Source: Phyto melanocephala (Eukaryota; Arthropoda; Insecta; Diptera; Rhinophoridae). From it: a stretch of 64,000 bases of DNA. The stretch is taken from positions 123,528,833 to 123,592,832 of the forward strand of contig OW799233.1 of NCBI GenBank assembly GCA_941918925.1. The letters are read 5' to 3'. Position numbers and translations under genes: made by a program. Numbering within the stretch: the stretch's first letter is position 1; each line of letters begins with the position of its first letter. The notes beneath the pieces were generated by a model that was given only the letters and a program-made list of their open reading frames with translations, was not told the DNA's origin and did not search any database. Shown here piece by piece: positions 20,630-32,335 of this stretch.

Positions 20630-21325
20630 AGTGCCAATATGCATATGCAGATGATATAACTATTGTAGTTGCTCATAAGAATATCTGCGAAAAAAATTAA
20701 GTGAAGCCTCGTACTTATATGCTACATCACCTTAGGTTTTGTACAAATAAAATGGTGCTAAGGCAAGCATATTTCGGATTAGTAGAATATGTATAATATC
20801 CGGCATGGCATTACTGCTTGGGGAAGCTCAGGATACTGTAGAAAACTACAAAAAACGCAAGACCACATAATTGAGATGTTTGACTCTAATACTAGTATAA
20901 ACCCTCACACTAGCCACTCATACAAGCACATCAACATCAATAATAGTCCTACAAACACCAACGACAACATCAACACAACTAGCAGTACCAACTACGCCAA
21001 CAACAGAAACAACAACAACACTAACACTAACCCTAAAAGATATTAAATTGCTAAACGTAAAAAATATATATAAAACAACACTCGTTATTAAATTCGGAAA
21101 AGATACCCGATTCCTTACCATAACCGACCGTAATTATCAAACACGGCAGAACTCTGAAGCAAGATTCAAAATTCCTAAATACAAAAACAATTATGGAAAA
21201 AACACGTTAGCTGTCGAACTACCAACAATAATTAATAAGATGCCACTGGAGATGCTAAACATTCTATCAAATTGTCAGAAAATAAAGAAACTTTTTAAGC
21301 AATATTTTATAAACCCACAATAACC
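20630..21325 (+). pseudogene. LINE (non-LTR) reverse transcriptase remnant, 3' part
   Basis: QYAYADDITIVVAHKN at about 20640-20690 contains the Y-A-D-D catalytic box of reverse transcriptases. Further on, YNIRHGITAWGSS (from about 20793) and RFKIPKYKNNYGKNTLAVEL (near 21170-21230) match the usual C-terminal thumb and tail of Jockey/CR1-type LINE proteins. A Thr/Asn/Ser-rich run lies between, and stops and frame changes show it is dead. It faces a second LINE remnant at 21831-22230. Confidence 0.75.
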
Positions 21326-21830
21326 ACTATTTAAATGCATTTAATATACTCAAATTAGTTAATTTATTTCAGTATATAAGTACATATATCATCATTTATA
21401 TTTTTAAATTTTATCTTTAGTTTACCTAATTACGCAATGAATCAAATTGAATGTAATCTGTAATATACCTGCAGACAAGCCTAAACGGCTTCTCAAGGTC
21501 ACTCACTATGTATAAAATATATTTCTCAATATTTCTCAATAAAGATAATATAAGCGATATAGTTTGAGTTTTTTTAAATTTTTATAGTTATAATTTTTAT
21601 GGTTAAATATATTTAATTAAGCTTAAGGGACGCGAAAAAAATTGTAAATAAATTTCAATTACGAAAATAATATTAATAATGAAAATTTTATTTTTTATCA
21701 AAGAGAATTCCAAAGTTCAAAAATTAGTCAATAACATTTAACTTAGAGCCAGAACGTAAACATTTAAAATCAGTGAATATCTGTTAAGTTCAATTCCATA
21801 AGATTTACCGCACACCAATTAAAGAAATTA

Positions 21831-22230
21831 TTAAATTATAAAATCAGTTTGGAGATAAAAACTGTCCTCATCATTTCTTATCCATGAATAAAGTTTAACA
21901 TCATCAGCAAACATTAAAGTATTGCTGTTTGAATAGCCATTGGCAGATGGTTTATAAACAATAAAAATAAGATGAGGCCGAGATGTCTTCCCTGAGGAAT
22001 TTCGGAAGTTACTTAATATGTTTTGATATACAATCACAATCATAAAAAACACATTGTCTCCGATCCTTTGAATATAAACTAATCCATTTTAAAAGGCAAA
22101 GTCCTAAGTTATTGTGCTTCACTAACAAAAAATTATGGGTAACCTTGTCAAGAGCTTTACCAAAATCGTTATAGACTACATCGGTTTGGTCACCAATACA
22201 AAATCCTGTTTGTGAGATAAGCTGACCCAT
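21831..22230 (-). pseudogene. LINE reverse transcriptase remnant, opposite strand
   Basis: On the - strand, VVYNDFGKALDKVTHNFLLV followed by LLKWISLYSKDRRQCVF corresponds to the finger/palm region of LINE reverse transcriptases. After a frame change near 22010-22050, TLMFADDVKLYS holds the F-A-D-D catalytic box. Both frames are short and broken. Jockey-like affinity is likely but not certain. Confidence 0.75.
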
Positions 22231-22305
22231 TAGACCGTAGTTTAGTTGTGATTGATTTATTAAGCTAAATATATAATTTTATGATAAACAATTTTTTTAA
22301 TTTTT

Positions 22306-23132
22306 ATACCCTTCACACAGTGAAAAAGGGTATATATAGGTTTGTCATTCCGTGTGAAATTTCTACAATTTTGACTTTCGACCCCATAAAGTATATATTT
22401 TCCGAAAGCTTATGAATAGGGGAGTCGATTAAGCCCTGTCAGTCTGTCCGTCTGACCGTCTGTCCGTGTGTATGTTGAAATCAACTTTTTGAAGCCCCCC
22501 GACATCGCTCGGACTCGTGTGAGGTATTAAAATATCAGAAATATTCGGGAGTAGATCGTTATTGAAAAAAAAAAAAACATCGGTACATAAACAACTGAGA
22601 TATGAGCAAAAACCCACGACCACCTCGATTTTTTTTTTCACAAAAACAACATTACAACAACAACATACATACATACATACAAACGTGTATACTGGTTAGA
22701 GAAAACGTGGCATCGAATCCCAGCTGAGGCAAAATTTTTTTTTTTCATATATTTTTTTTTATTTTTTTTTATTTTTTTTTATTTTTTATTTAATATATTA
22801 TTTATATTTTTATTATTATTTTTTTTTTAATTTTTTTTTCTTGTTTTATATTTATTATATATATTTTAATTATTTAAAAAAAATTTTTTTTTTTAATTTT
22901 TTTTTAAATTTTTTTTTTTTAATTTTTTTTTTAAATTTTTTTTAAAATTTTTTTTTTTAACATACATACGTAATTTTATTATTTTACAATGGGATGTTTT
23001 CATATATGTATGTTTTTTATATGTATGTACGTATATCATATGGGATGGTGATACAAACTACTGTTATTGCATGACTACACGTTGTGAAGGGTATATAAGA
23101 TTCGGCACGGCCGAATATAGCGCTTTTACTTG
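22306..23132 (+). mobile_element. DINE-1/INE-1-like (Helentron-associated) element
   Basis: The 5' end is a small hairpin (TACCCTTCACACAGTG…AAAAGGGTATA). The core ACCCCATAAAGTATATA follows, then GTCY repeats (GTCTGTCCGTCTGACC). Near 22700 are GGTTAGAG and GCATCGAATCCC, resembling RNA polymerase III A and B boxes. Then comes a 230-bp poly-T/A tract. At the 3' end are GTGAAGGGTATA, the hairpin ATTCGGCACGGCCGAAT and the tail CTTTTACTTG. This is the layout of fly DINE-1 and mini-me repeats. Confidence 0.85.
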
Positions 23133-24158
23133 TTTATATTATTTTTGTCTAATGGGACCAAAGTGGCATTTCTTTTTTCATAACACTGTTTTTCAAAAAC
23201 AATTTGCATCAACACACACATCACTTTGTTCTGTGAGCGGTAAATATGTAACAAAAAATCGACTTACCAATTAATACATACGACGTCATTTGAATGCCAC
23301 TCATGCACATCTCTGATAGGTATAATAGGCTTAAGACTCTAACACTTATGCTACAGAAATAATTGCAATGAACGAAGAATATTTGCTCACCTAAAAAATA
23401 AAACAAATTTGTGTATATAAATAAACTTTTGTGCTTTAGAATATAAAAAGAAAATAGTTTTAATTTTTAACAATTTTCTTTTTTTGGTAATTTTAATTTA
23501 ATTTAAAGAAATATTAATTAATTTTCCGAAATTATTAAAAACATTTTTAAATTAAATTGTAAACATTTCAGAATACTGAAAAATTATTTCGATATCAGCC
23601 GAGTGAAATACATTTTCGAATACAGCTACGATCTCATCATCTGCACTCTTTAACAGTGTACTCATACACAGAAAAAAATAGATATGAACGTCAATTACGA
23701 ATTTAGTATTATTGATTAAAAAATTGTTTGATTTTGCTACAATCATTAAAATAATACTATAAATTATTAAAACTGTTTTTAATAAAATTATTCAAAAAGA
23801 AAATAATTATTTTTTAGCATTTATTCCTATCATATATATGTACTTATGGATGTAAATTTTTAATTACATTTCATTATTTATATAATAATTTAGTATAAGA
23901 TGTAGGGTTCCAGAAGTACACATACTAAATAATATGAAACGCCGGATTTCTGAAAATAATTGGTAGCATTAAAGATCTAGATATAATGAAATATTAACCG
24001 GTAAATAAGCTCGATCTGCCAGAGTCAAGATAATCTTGATGAATATACCAGGATACAAGAAATTTTGGCTTTGGACACACCTATTTAAAATAAGACATAT
24101 GTATTTATTATATGTGTGCCCTTACCAGAACTTTCTCTTGCAGATTGGCCAATATTTT
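23133..24158. other. AT-rich non-coding DNA between two DINE-1-like copies
   Basis: I see no gene, inverted-repeat element or RNA. Short open frames encode low-complexity AT-biased peptides. Confidence 0.35.
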
Positions 24159-24916
24159 TATACCCTTCACACAGTGAAAAAGGGTATATTTTAGGTTTGT
24201 CATTCCGTGTGAAATTTCTACAATTTTCATTTCCGACCCCACAAAGGATATATTTTGTGAAAGCTTATGAATAGGGGAGTTGATTAAGCTCTGTCAGTCT
24301 GTCCGTGTGTATGTTGAAATCAACTTTTTGAAGCCCCCGATATCGCCTTGACTCGGGCGAGGTATTAAAATAACAGATATATTCGGAAGTAGATCGGTAT
24401 TGAAAATCAGATACATCGGTATACATATAAACAACTGAGATATGAGCAAAAACCCACGACCACCTCGATTTTTTTTTTCACAAAAACAACATTACAAAAA
24501 CAACATACATACATACATACATACAAATGTGTATACTGGTTAGAGTAAACGTGGCATCGAATCCCAGCTGAGCCGAAAAAAAATTTTTTATATTTTTTTT
24601 TTATATTTTTTTTTATTTAATATATTATTTATGTTTTTATTTTTATTTTTTTTTATATTTATTATTTAAATTTTAATTATTATTTTTAAAATTTTTTTTT
24701 TAATTTTTTTTTAATTTTTTTTATTTTTTTTTTATTAACATACATACGTAAATTTATAATTTTACAATGGGATGTTTTTATATATGTATGTTTTTTATAT
24801 ATGTATGAACGTATTTCATATGAGATAAATGGTGATACAAACTACTGTTATTGCATGACTACACGTTGTGAAAGGTATAAAAGATTCGGCACGGCCGATT
24901 ATAGCACTCTTACTTG
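24159..24916 (+). mobile_element. DINE-1-like element, sister of the copy at 22306
   Basis: It has the same order of parts as the copy 1.9 kb upstream: 5' hairpin, core, GTCTGTCCG repeat, TACATACATACA repeat, GGTTAGAG…GCATCGAATCCC box pair, T-rich tract, 3' hairpin and CTCTTACTTG tail. The two are very similar and in the same orientation. The poly-T tract is shorter here. Confidence 0.85.
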
Positions 24917-26389
24917 TTTTTTTATTATTATGCTCCTTGGATAACAATTATATTAAATTTATCCTTGGATATTAAATTTTCAAAAAAATTTCATTTAAAA
25001 TAAGATTTTTTACTTCTTACTTTTTTCAACTGACAGAGATCTCTATGTTTTTTTAAAAATATTTTATATCAATGAAAAAAATTAATTAAAAAAAAAAAGT
25101 CAATTATTCCACGAATTTAAGAAATATTTCTTTCTGTGTATTAGATTTAAAACTACTATAAACGTTGCAATGTAATGCAATTAGAAAATGAGAATCAAAG
25201 CATTTATCTTACAGTTTTTCTTTCGTATCAACTGAAATTTTTTTCATGTTCATATTCTTAATAAGTTTTTGTTATGCTTTCTATATCTATCCGTTGGCTG
25301 GCAGTGTTGAAATCATAGTTGCACTTTTTATTTCTCACTTATATATATTATCAAGACGATAAACACCGAGCAATGAATTCCTGAATGACAGATGTTTATT
25401 ATAATTATAAATTAATATTTAATTGAATATTTTATTTTAAATTAATTGTGAATTATTTTTTTAATTTGAAAATATTTTTAGAAAGTTTAATAATTAAGGA
25501 AAATAAAGTTAGTTTATGAAATATATAAAAAATATTTTGTAGGAAACATTTCTGTTTGCAGAACTTTAGCCACATAAGGATGTGTGTATGTTTGTTTGAA
25601 TGTATATCCTTGCTAACATTTTTGGACATTTACAACCCTTAGTTCTGCATACTGTTATTTAACAGTAGTTATTTAGCAGAAATTTATACTCACTTATAAA
25701 GCTTCTTTGAAAGCTTAATTTTTCAAAGCCATTATATTTATTAAACTTTTATCCAATTTCTTAACCATTATGATATAGGAAAGTTAGCTTTTAACAAAGT
25801 TCGTAACTTCCAACACAGCGGGCTGTTCTTAAAATTATTTCCAAAAATTTATTTCGTACAAGAACAAAAATGTATATGAAAACCGACCAAAAACTGTTAT
25901 CGAAATTTGTAAGCAGTGCAGACTTCAATTTTTTGCCGTATTGCAACCATAGAGATGTTTTAATTGTTTGCATACGAAAGCACAACAAATTATATCTTCT
26001 GTACTGCTTATTATTTCAGCAGTGGAAAAAAAGAAACTTATTTATTTCAATAGAATTTTTTATTATTTTTATTCTTTACTTACCGCTACCATTTTTAGCA
26101 GAACGTAAGATGGCATGATTAAGCTGTTGCTGGTAGGGATGAAAGTAGCGCTTATCAATTGCGAAAAAGACCTATAAAGTGAGACCCCACTTATAAAAAT
26201 CATGTCTTCTATAAAATTCTGAATTTTTGTATTATTTGTCGTTAGAAACAAGGATATTTTGCATTGCTTTCTTGCTTATCAATTTAATATTGGATTTCAA
26301 GTAATAAATTTTGAAAATGAATGAAGTCAACGCCAGGGATAGAAAATTAAAATTTAGTTCAGAACCAAATATTTGATTATTATATTATA
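24917..26389. other. AT-rich non-coding DNA
   Basis: No supported feature. Open frames near 25790-26118 lack recognisable content. Confidence 0.35.
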
Positions 26390-27090
26390 CTAGCCAAACC
26401 CGGCGCGCGTTGCAACGCCCCTTAATGAATCGAAATGCATTCTGAATTTTAATTGAATATCAAGTGCAAAAACCTAAAAATTATAATTTTTTTATGGGCG
26501 TGGCATTTCCCACTTTTCTAGTCACGAAATTGTAAATTCGTAACAGCTCAATATGTGTGCAAAGTTTCAGAAGAATCGGACCAGTGCAAGTACCTCAAAA
26601 TGATACCTTTTTTTTATGGGCGTGGCACTGCCCACTTTTCTAATCTTGAAATTATTTAGTCATGACAGCTCAATATGTGTGCAAAGTTTCAGAAAAATCG
26701 GTCTGATGCAAGTACCTCAAAATTATAGCCTTTTTTTATGGGCGTGATCCCGCCCACTTTTTTAATCACGAAGTTATAAAGTCACGACAGCTTAATATGT
26801 GTGCAAAGTTTCAGAAAAATCGGTCCAGTGCAAGTACCTCAAAGTTAAAACTTTTTTAGGGGCGTGGCCCCGCCCACTTTTCTTATCACGAAATTATTTA
26901 GTCATGAGAGTTCGATATGTGTGCAAAGTTTCAGAAAAATCGGTCAAGTGCAAGTAGCTAAAACTGATAACTAATTTTTTATGGGCGTGGCCCCGCCCAC
27001 TTTTTTTCATCCATAAACACTCACCGGTATGTGTACAACAACTTACCAAAGTTTGAGCCCGATCGGTTTTGCAGTTTCGGAGTCTATAGC

Positions 27091-27131
<41 letters not shown>

Positions 27132-27154
27132 TTCACTTTTATATATATAGAAGA
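26390..27154 (-). mobile_element. Non-autonomous Helitron with five ~121-bp tandem units
   Basis: On the - strand it starts A|TCTTCTATATATATAAAA and ends with GGCTAG|T. From about 26496 to 27010, GGGCGTGGC recurs at about 26496, 26618, 26740, 26860 and 26982, a period near 121 bp; each unit also has TATGTGTGCAAAGTTTCAGA. A (CA)n microsatellite at 27093-27126 sits next to the 5' end. GCGTTGCAACGC near the CTAG end is palindromic and could be the terminal hairpin. A second copy is at 37221-37904. Confidence 0.75.
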
Positions 27155-27556
27155 TTTGCGGTCACAGGGGTTAGAATTCTATTTTTGAACTGATTGCTTA
27201 GAACAATAAGAACAATCAACTGATCGAGTCCATGTTCATTTTGAATTCTTAAGGTGAACTTTCCCCATTTGTTTGGAACAAAATTCTTATCCGAAGAAAA
27301 TTTTTTGACAGAGAGTTACACAACTCTTACAAGTTCAAATTGAAGTTTGCAAACTCTTGAGTTTGTAAGTGTGTGAGAAAGAGAGAACAGGGGCCTAGTA
27401 CAGACTGTTTTTATTTCCTCTAAAAAAATCTCTAAAGTTTGAAAACTTTAATTTGAACGTATAAAGCTGTGTTTCTGCAGTATGATTCATTTACTTTGGA
27501 AAATGAGTTCGAAAAATTAAAATTAAAAATTTCTCCAATTGACAATGCAAACATTA
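27155..27556. other. Non-coding spacer
   Basis: Nothing gene-like. CTCTTACAAGTTC and ACTTGTAAGAG-like words near 27325-27370 form a modest inverted repeat. Confidence 0.3.
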
Positions 27557-28656
27557 AGCAGTGTATCGAAAAAAATTTGTAGTTGCATTAGGTTAAATAA
27601 AACTGAAATCGTGCAATATATTTAGAAACTTTTTAAAATACGCAAATTTATTGGCATATTGTACAAATTTATTTAACATTGAAATCTTAATTTATTGTTT
27701 CGTATTTATAAAATTATCGACTTTTTTCGGAAGTCCTTCCATTAAATATTTTACAGTTGCTTCTGTTACCTTTTTGAAGGAGGAGGCCCATCTATACTTA
27801 AAATCGGACATGTTCTGGGACACTTTTCTGTGTTCTTCAATTCCTTTTTAACAAGAGCCCAGTACCTAGCAGCACTCCGTGATATAAATTTCTGAGTTTA
27901 TCGTGCCTGATGCCACAAATGCTTGGCTTCGTTTGCCACAACTGCAAATAGCTTGTCACATGAGAAATTTCTTAGGAAATTTTGTTTGTTTTTTGTACGG
28001 AACTCTTCCTGAACATTACCTCTTTAATCAGCAACATAAAAATCTTGGCCGGGAAGTTGGGAAAAGTCTGCCAATACGTATATTTTGTCATCCATCACAT
28101 AACAGGTGTACTTTTTTATAAAATCTGCCTTCAATTTTTTCGCTCGTTTTTTTGCTTCTAAGGTCTTTACTGAATTCCGAGCTGGAATTTTCTAAAGTTT
28201 GCATGTCTTCAACCCAGCATAACCTTTGGCCCTTTGGACAAAACTAGTAGAACATTTCACCGTACGCGCTGCTTTACTAATAGAAGTGTTAGGTGAACAA
28301 TTGCTCGACATCTTTTACCTTACTAATATCCCTTGGACCTTTTTATTTCCTGAATCAGGTTTTCTTTCAATACCCAGGTCTTCCTTATACCGTTTTATGA
28401 CATTTGAAACAGTTTAAGAGTCAACTTTCAAATTTTTTGCTATTTTTTTAAAAGTCCACGACGGATTTTTTTGAAAAGTTTTATTTATATTTTCACGTAC
28501 TTTTTTTTCGCAGTCGATTTTGACCGTAATAGCAATTGAAAATTAATGTGTTTTAAAATAATTGTATCTGACATATATGTAAAAGCTAGCGTGATAAAAA
28601 GAAGAATTATTTATTGCAGGATTTGAGCAACTACAAATTTTTTTGGATACACTCCT
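27557..28656 (-). mobile_element. Degenerate Tc1/mariner-type element with intact ends
   Basis: Terminal inverted repeats of about 31 bp share GTGTATC and AAAAAAATTTGTAGTTGC; TA flanks at 27555-27556 and 28657-28658. The - strand holds broken transposase: DISKVKDVEQ near 28320, AICSCGKRSQAFVASGTINS near 27950-27890 and FKYRWASSFKKVTEATVKYL near 27800-27740. The order (N-terminal part at high coordinates) agrees with a - strand gene. Many stops make it inactive. The exact Tc1 subfamily was not identified. Confidence 0.75.
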
Positions 28657-29811
28657 TATATGGTACGATAACTCAGTTATAAAGAGTGTGAAAACAACAA
28701 ATATAAATGTAGAGCATTTATTAGCAAAACTAAAATACTCTTAGCCCGCAAATTTGTTTTGATCAATGGCGACGCTGATCTCATGCACGGGGAGTCACCG
28801 ATAGCGGGTTAAGTTAATTGTTCAATGCCAAAACGAAGATCTCATTTTCCATTTCTGCATATATAAATGAAATTAAGGACAATGCAAAAAAAAAATTTCG
28901 TAATACTTCCCGATCAGCTGTTGCGACGAGGTAACCTGCATGTTTTGGTTCGGACAAAAATCTTGTTTGAAACAAATGGGTAAATTCATCTTTATTCAAA
29001 ACCACGTAAGTACTTATATGCATAAAATCCCAATCTAAGGCAAAAAAAAAACGTCTATCCGGCCTGGATCTTGCTTACTATAAAATTGAAATGAAATAAA
29101 TTATAAATTATATAAAAAAAAATGCTGTGGGTACTATGGTACTTTTAAACATTTAATATTATGTAAAACTAAGGCATTATTTTGCTAGGAAGCAATAGAA
29201 ATTTCGTTACTTTTAAAAGCAATACATATATAGGATTTTAAAAGCATGTAAAAAAAATCAAAACAAAATAACTTTATCTAATCTTAAGTTGCTATTGTGT
29301 AGTTAATCATAAAATACAACTTTAATAACCTCCCTTAAAGACTAATAAAATAATTTATTCATCATATCAAATTATTCCTAAATTAAACGAAAGCAAACCA
29401 AGCGAATATTTGTTATCAAATTAAACACAAAAATGTAATAATAAGGGAAAGAAAAAAATAAACATGAAATGAAAAACTTGAAGGACTTTCTGTTAAATAA
29501 AAACATACAATATTCATGCCCAGCCTTAAGTCACTTTACGAAGAAGTAAAAAAACACTTGCATACACACACGCTAAGCCAAAGACAACAAATTTCTATCG
29601 ATTGATGTTACAGGTGCAAACAAGTTGTAGGTCTATAAAAACATGGCAAGTAAAACAAAGTTATGAGAAAAGTATCAAATATGGATGGATAAATGGATGA
29701 AGGAATTGATGACGACATAATTGACCTTAAAAGAAGATGTTGCAAATGAATTAATACCACCAAAAAACCCAGAAAAGAAGTGAAACAGAAACGATTGATT
29801 AGGAGTAACGT
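28657..29811. other. AT-rich non-coding DNA
   Basis: No supported gene or element. The region before 29812 ends with the 5' truncation point of a Helitron. Confidence 0.35.
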
Positions 29812-31114
29812 GACTGATTGACTGACAGATTCATCATTGCACAGCTCAAACGCAAAGAGCTAGAGACATGAGATTTGGGCAATCGGTTCCTCTTTTAATA
29901 TATAGCTAAACTAAGAAGGGATTTTTGGAAATTCGTACTTTAAGGGGGTAAACTCGGTAACCTTGTATCTGCTAAGCTAAAAATGATACAAATTATCTTG
30001 AAAAGGTATTGTCATTTACACAAAAAATAAACTGACATGTGTCTAGCCTTTTTTGAATTTTCAACCTCTAAGGTGTAAAAACTTGTAACAACTAAGATTT
30101 GGTACTTTTTTGGTACCCTATGTAACTTCTAAAAAAAATTTAAATTGTATGAGTTAATCCGCGAAAAAATATTAATTAGGTTTTGGCACTTTTTTCAGAT
30201 ACGCGTTTATATGGGGTAAAAATTTTCCCTATTTTTGGTACTTTTTTCAATATGGTTCATTATTCAACAAGACATAGTTTAATATTTATTATCGCCTAAA
30301 AGAATATGGACAATTATTAAGGTAAAACTTTGAAAACTTTTTTGGGGGACTAAAAAGGTACCAGAAAAGGGGAAATTACTGGAAAATATGTGTAATTCCT
30401 TATTAAAGGGCAAATATGAATAAAATTTGTAACCAGACATTAAATATTATGTAATTAAATAAAATTTAAACTCATTCATAACATGGAAGAAAAGAACAAT
30501 TAGACAAAACAGTTTGGTACTTTTTAAAACATTTATTTTTATGCAAAAAATAGTAGATTTTTTAACTTTAAATCGTGCTTAGTAAAACAATTTGTGGTTA
30601 AATATATGTTTAACATTTAAAACTTGGAATTCGTACATTGATTTGGAAAACCCAAAAAGCTACTTTTTGTATTATCAACGTTTACGAAGCTAGAATTTCA
30701 AAATTATCGACTATTGACACGAGGTTTGACTAAAAATGTTATCGGTGACCGAAAAGGTACTTTTAAGAATTATTTTTATGTTTTTGAACCTAGATTTATA
30801 AAATTAGAAACTATAGATCCGAGTTGAGACTGAAAATATTATAGGCAACCAAAAAGGTACTTTTTCGCATTTTTAATGTCCTTTTTGTATTTTCTACGTT
30901 TATAAAGCTAGAATTGTGAAATAAGGGAATATTAATTCCTGGTGAGACTGAAAATTTACGGGTGACGAAAAAGGTTATATATTTTTTTAAAGAAAATTGA
31001 TCAGAAAAACAAGTTTTCATAAAATTAATGAAAAAAAATTTAATTAATAAAAGAACTTTAAATATTCAATAAATATTAAGTACTGCACTATGGTAGTAGC
31101 GGGTAAAATGCTAG
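29812..31114 (+). mobile_element. 5'-truncated Helitron related to the copy at 11791
   Basis: It opens GAGTAACGTGACTGATTGAC, matching the other copy just after its TCTATATATATAAAA start, which is missing here. It ends GCGGGTAAAATGCTAG|T. The internal units (motif like CAAAAAGGTACTTTTT near 30850) are fewer and more diverged than in the 11791 copy, pointing to an older insertion. Confidence 0.7.
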
Positions 31115-31607
31115 TTTATGATATAAGAAACATTTTGTTGTTGTAACCAGGGAGTGACAACGATTACAACTTCGGATACACATTGAGTATTATTAGCAAA
31201 ACATGTGTAAGTGCGTACGGTTACAGCTAAAAAAATTACTCTATCCGTACATACTCGTTTGATGTTCGGCATAAGTATATACAAGTAACCGAAATCTAAG
31301 TATTTTTCGCATAAATACTCTATATTGTACACAGTACAACAAATTGGACTTAAGTACTTAAGTGTTATCGATTATCCGTAAAAAATAGCGAGTAAAATGA
31401 GTAACCGTTTTTACAATTCAAGCGAGAGCATCAAGTAGAAATTTTTCATGCGTTTTGATTTAGTAAAAATGCACTTGCTTGGGTTATGAAAACAGCACAA
31501 CCATTATGGTACAAACGCACACATGCATAAACATTATTGTTATACATTTATTTGTTGTTTTTTTATGATCGTTTGTGTGTATACGGCTTAGCAGCCGTAG
31601 TTGCTAG

Positions 31608-32327
31608 CAGGGATGCCACAAAAAATATTATTCCTAACAAATTTGTCAAAAAATGCACTAAAATCTACCAAAAACTTCCATCTTTGCACATAATTTTTCT
31701 AAATACTAACATTTATATTTAAATAATAAAAACAATAATCAAATGGTAGTAAATGAATATAATTTAATAATTAATATATTAATAATTTATATATATTATT
31801 TAATTAGTATTTGAAAATATCCAAAATACAGTTTTGTTTACATCAATATTTAAAGAAAAGTGTTACTAAGCAAAAGTATATGCCACTACTTTGGTAATTT
31901 ATTCGAATCATAATTAATTTCCTATATAAGTATTGATATAATTGGAATATATGTCCTGACTTAACTTTTATTTAGAATATATGGCTTAAGATATCAAAAT
32001 TGAAGGCATTTCTACATATTTCCTTACAGCGTTTGTTTTCTTTATTTTGTAAAATATTTTCATTGACATTAAAAGTTATCTACTATAAATTCATGTTTCA
32101 AGTTTATATGATAAACTATTTAACATGTAACTTATATAAAAAATAAGACGCTTAAATGGAAATATGATTTTTAATTAAAATGTTTATTGGCGAATTATTT
32201 GAACTTTGTGTTTTACCACTAAAAATATTGTTCTACAAAAACTTAAACATAACAAAGCAAACAAATTCACAAAATAAAAAAAATTTATACCATAAAAATA
32301 TCCAGTTTAATTAAACTGGCATCCCTG
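31608..32327. mobile_element. hAT MITE with perfect 8-bp target duplication
   Basis: CAGGGATGCCA at the left and TGGCATCCCTG at the right are exact inverted repeats. GTTGCTAG flanks at 31600-31607 and 32328-32335. The interior is AT-rich with no coding capacity; the right end carries a small hairpin (CCAGTTTAATTAAACTGG). The identical flanks suggest a comparatively young insertion. Confidence 0.9.
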
Positions 32328-32335
32328 GTTGCTAG

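Noticed and set aside
22737..22960. Possible terminator or poly-A tail from long T runs
   Set aside because: The tract is an internal, length-variable part of DINE-1-like elements, seen in several copies.
26496..27010. CRISPR-like regular repeats
   Set aside because: Units are contiguous near-identical 121-bp tandem copies without spacers, in a eukaryotic Helitron.
26894..27136. Frame starting with a run of alternating Cys and Val
   Set aside because: It is a translation of the (CA)n microsatellite at the Helitron end.
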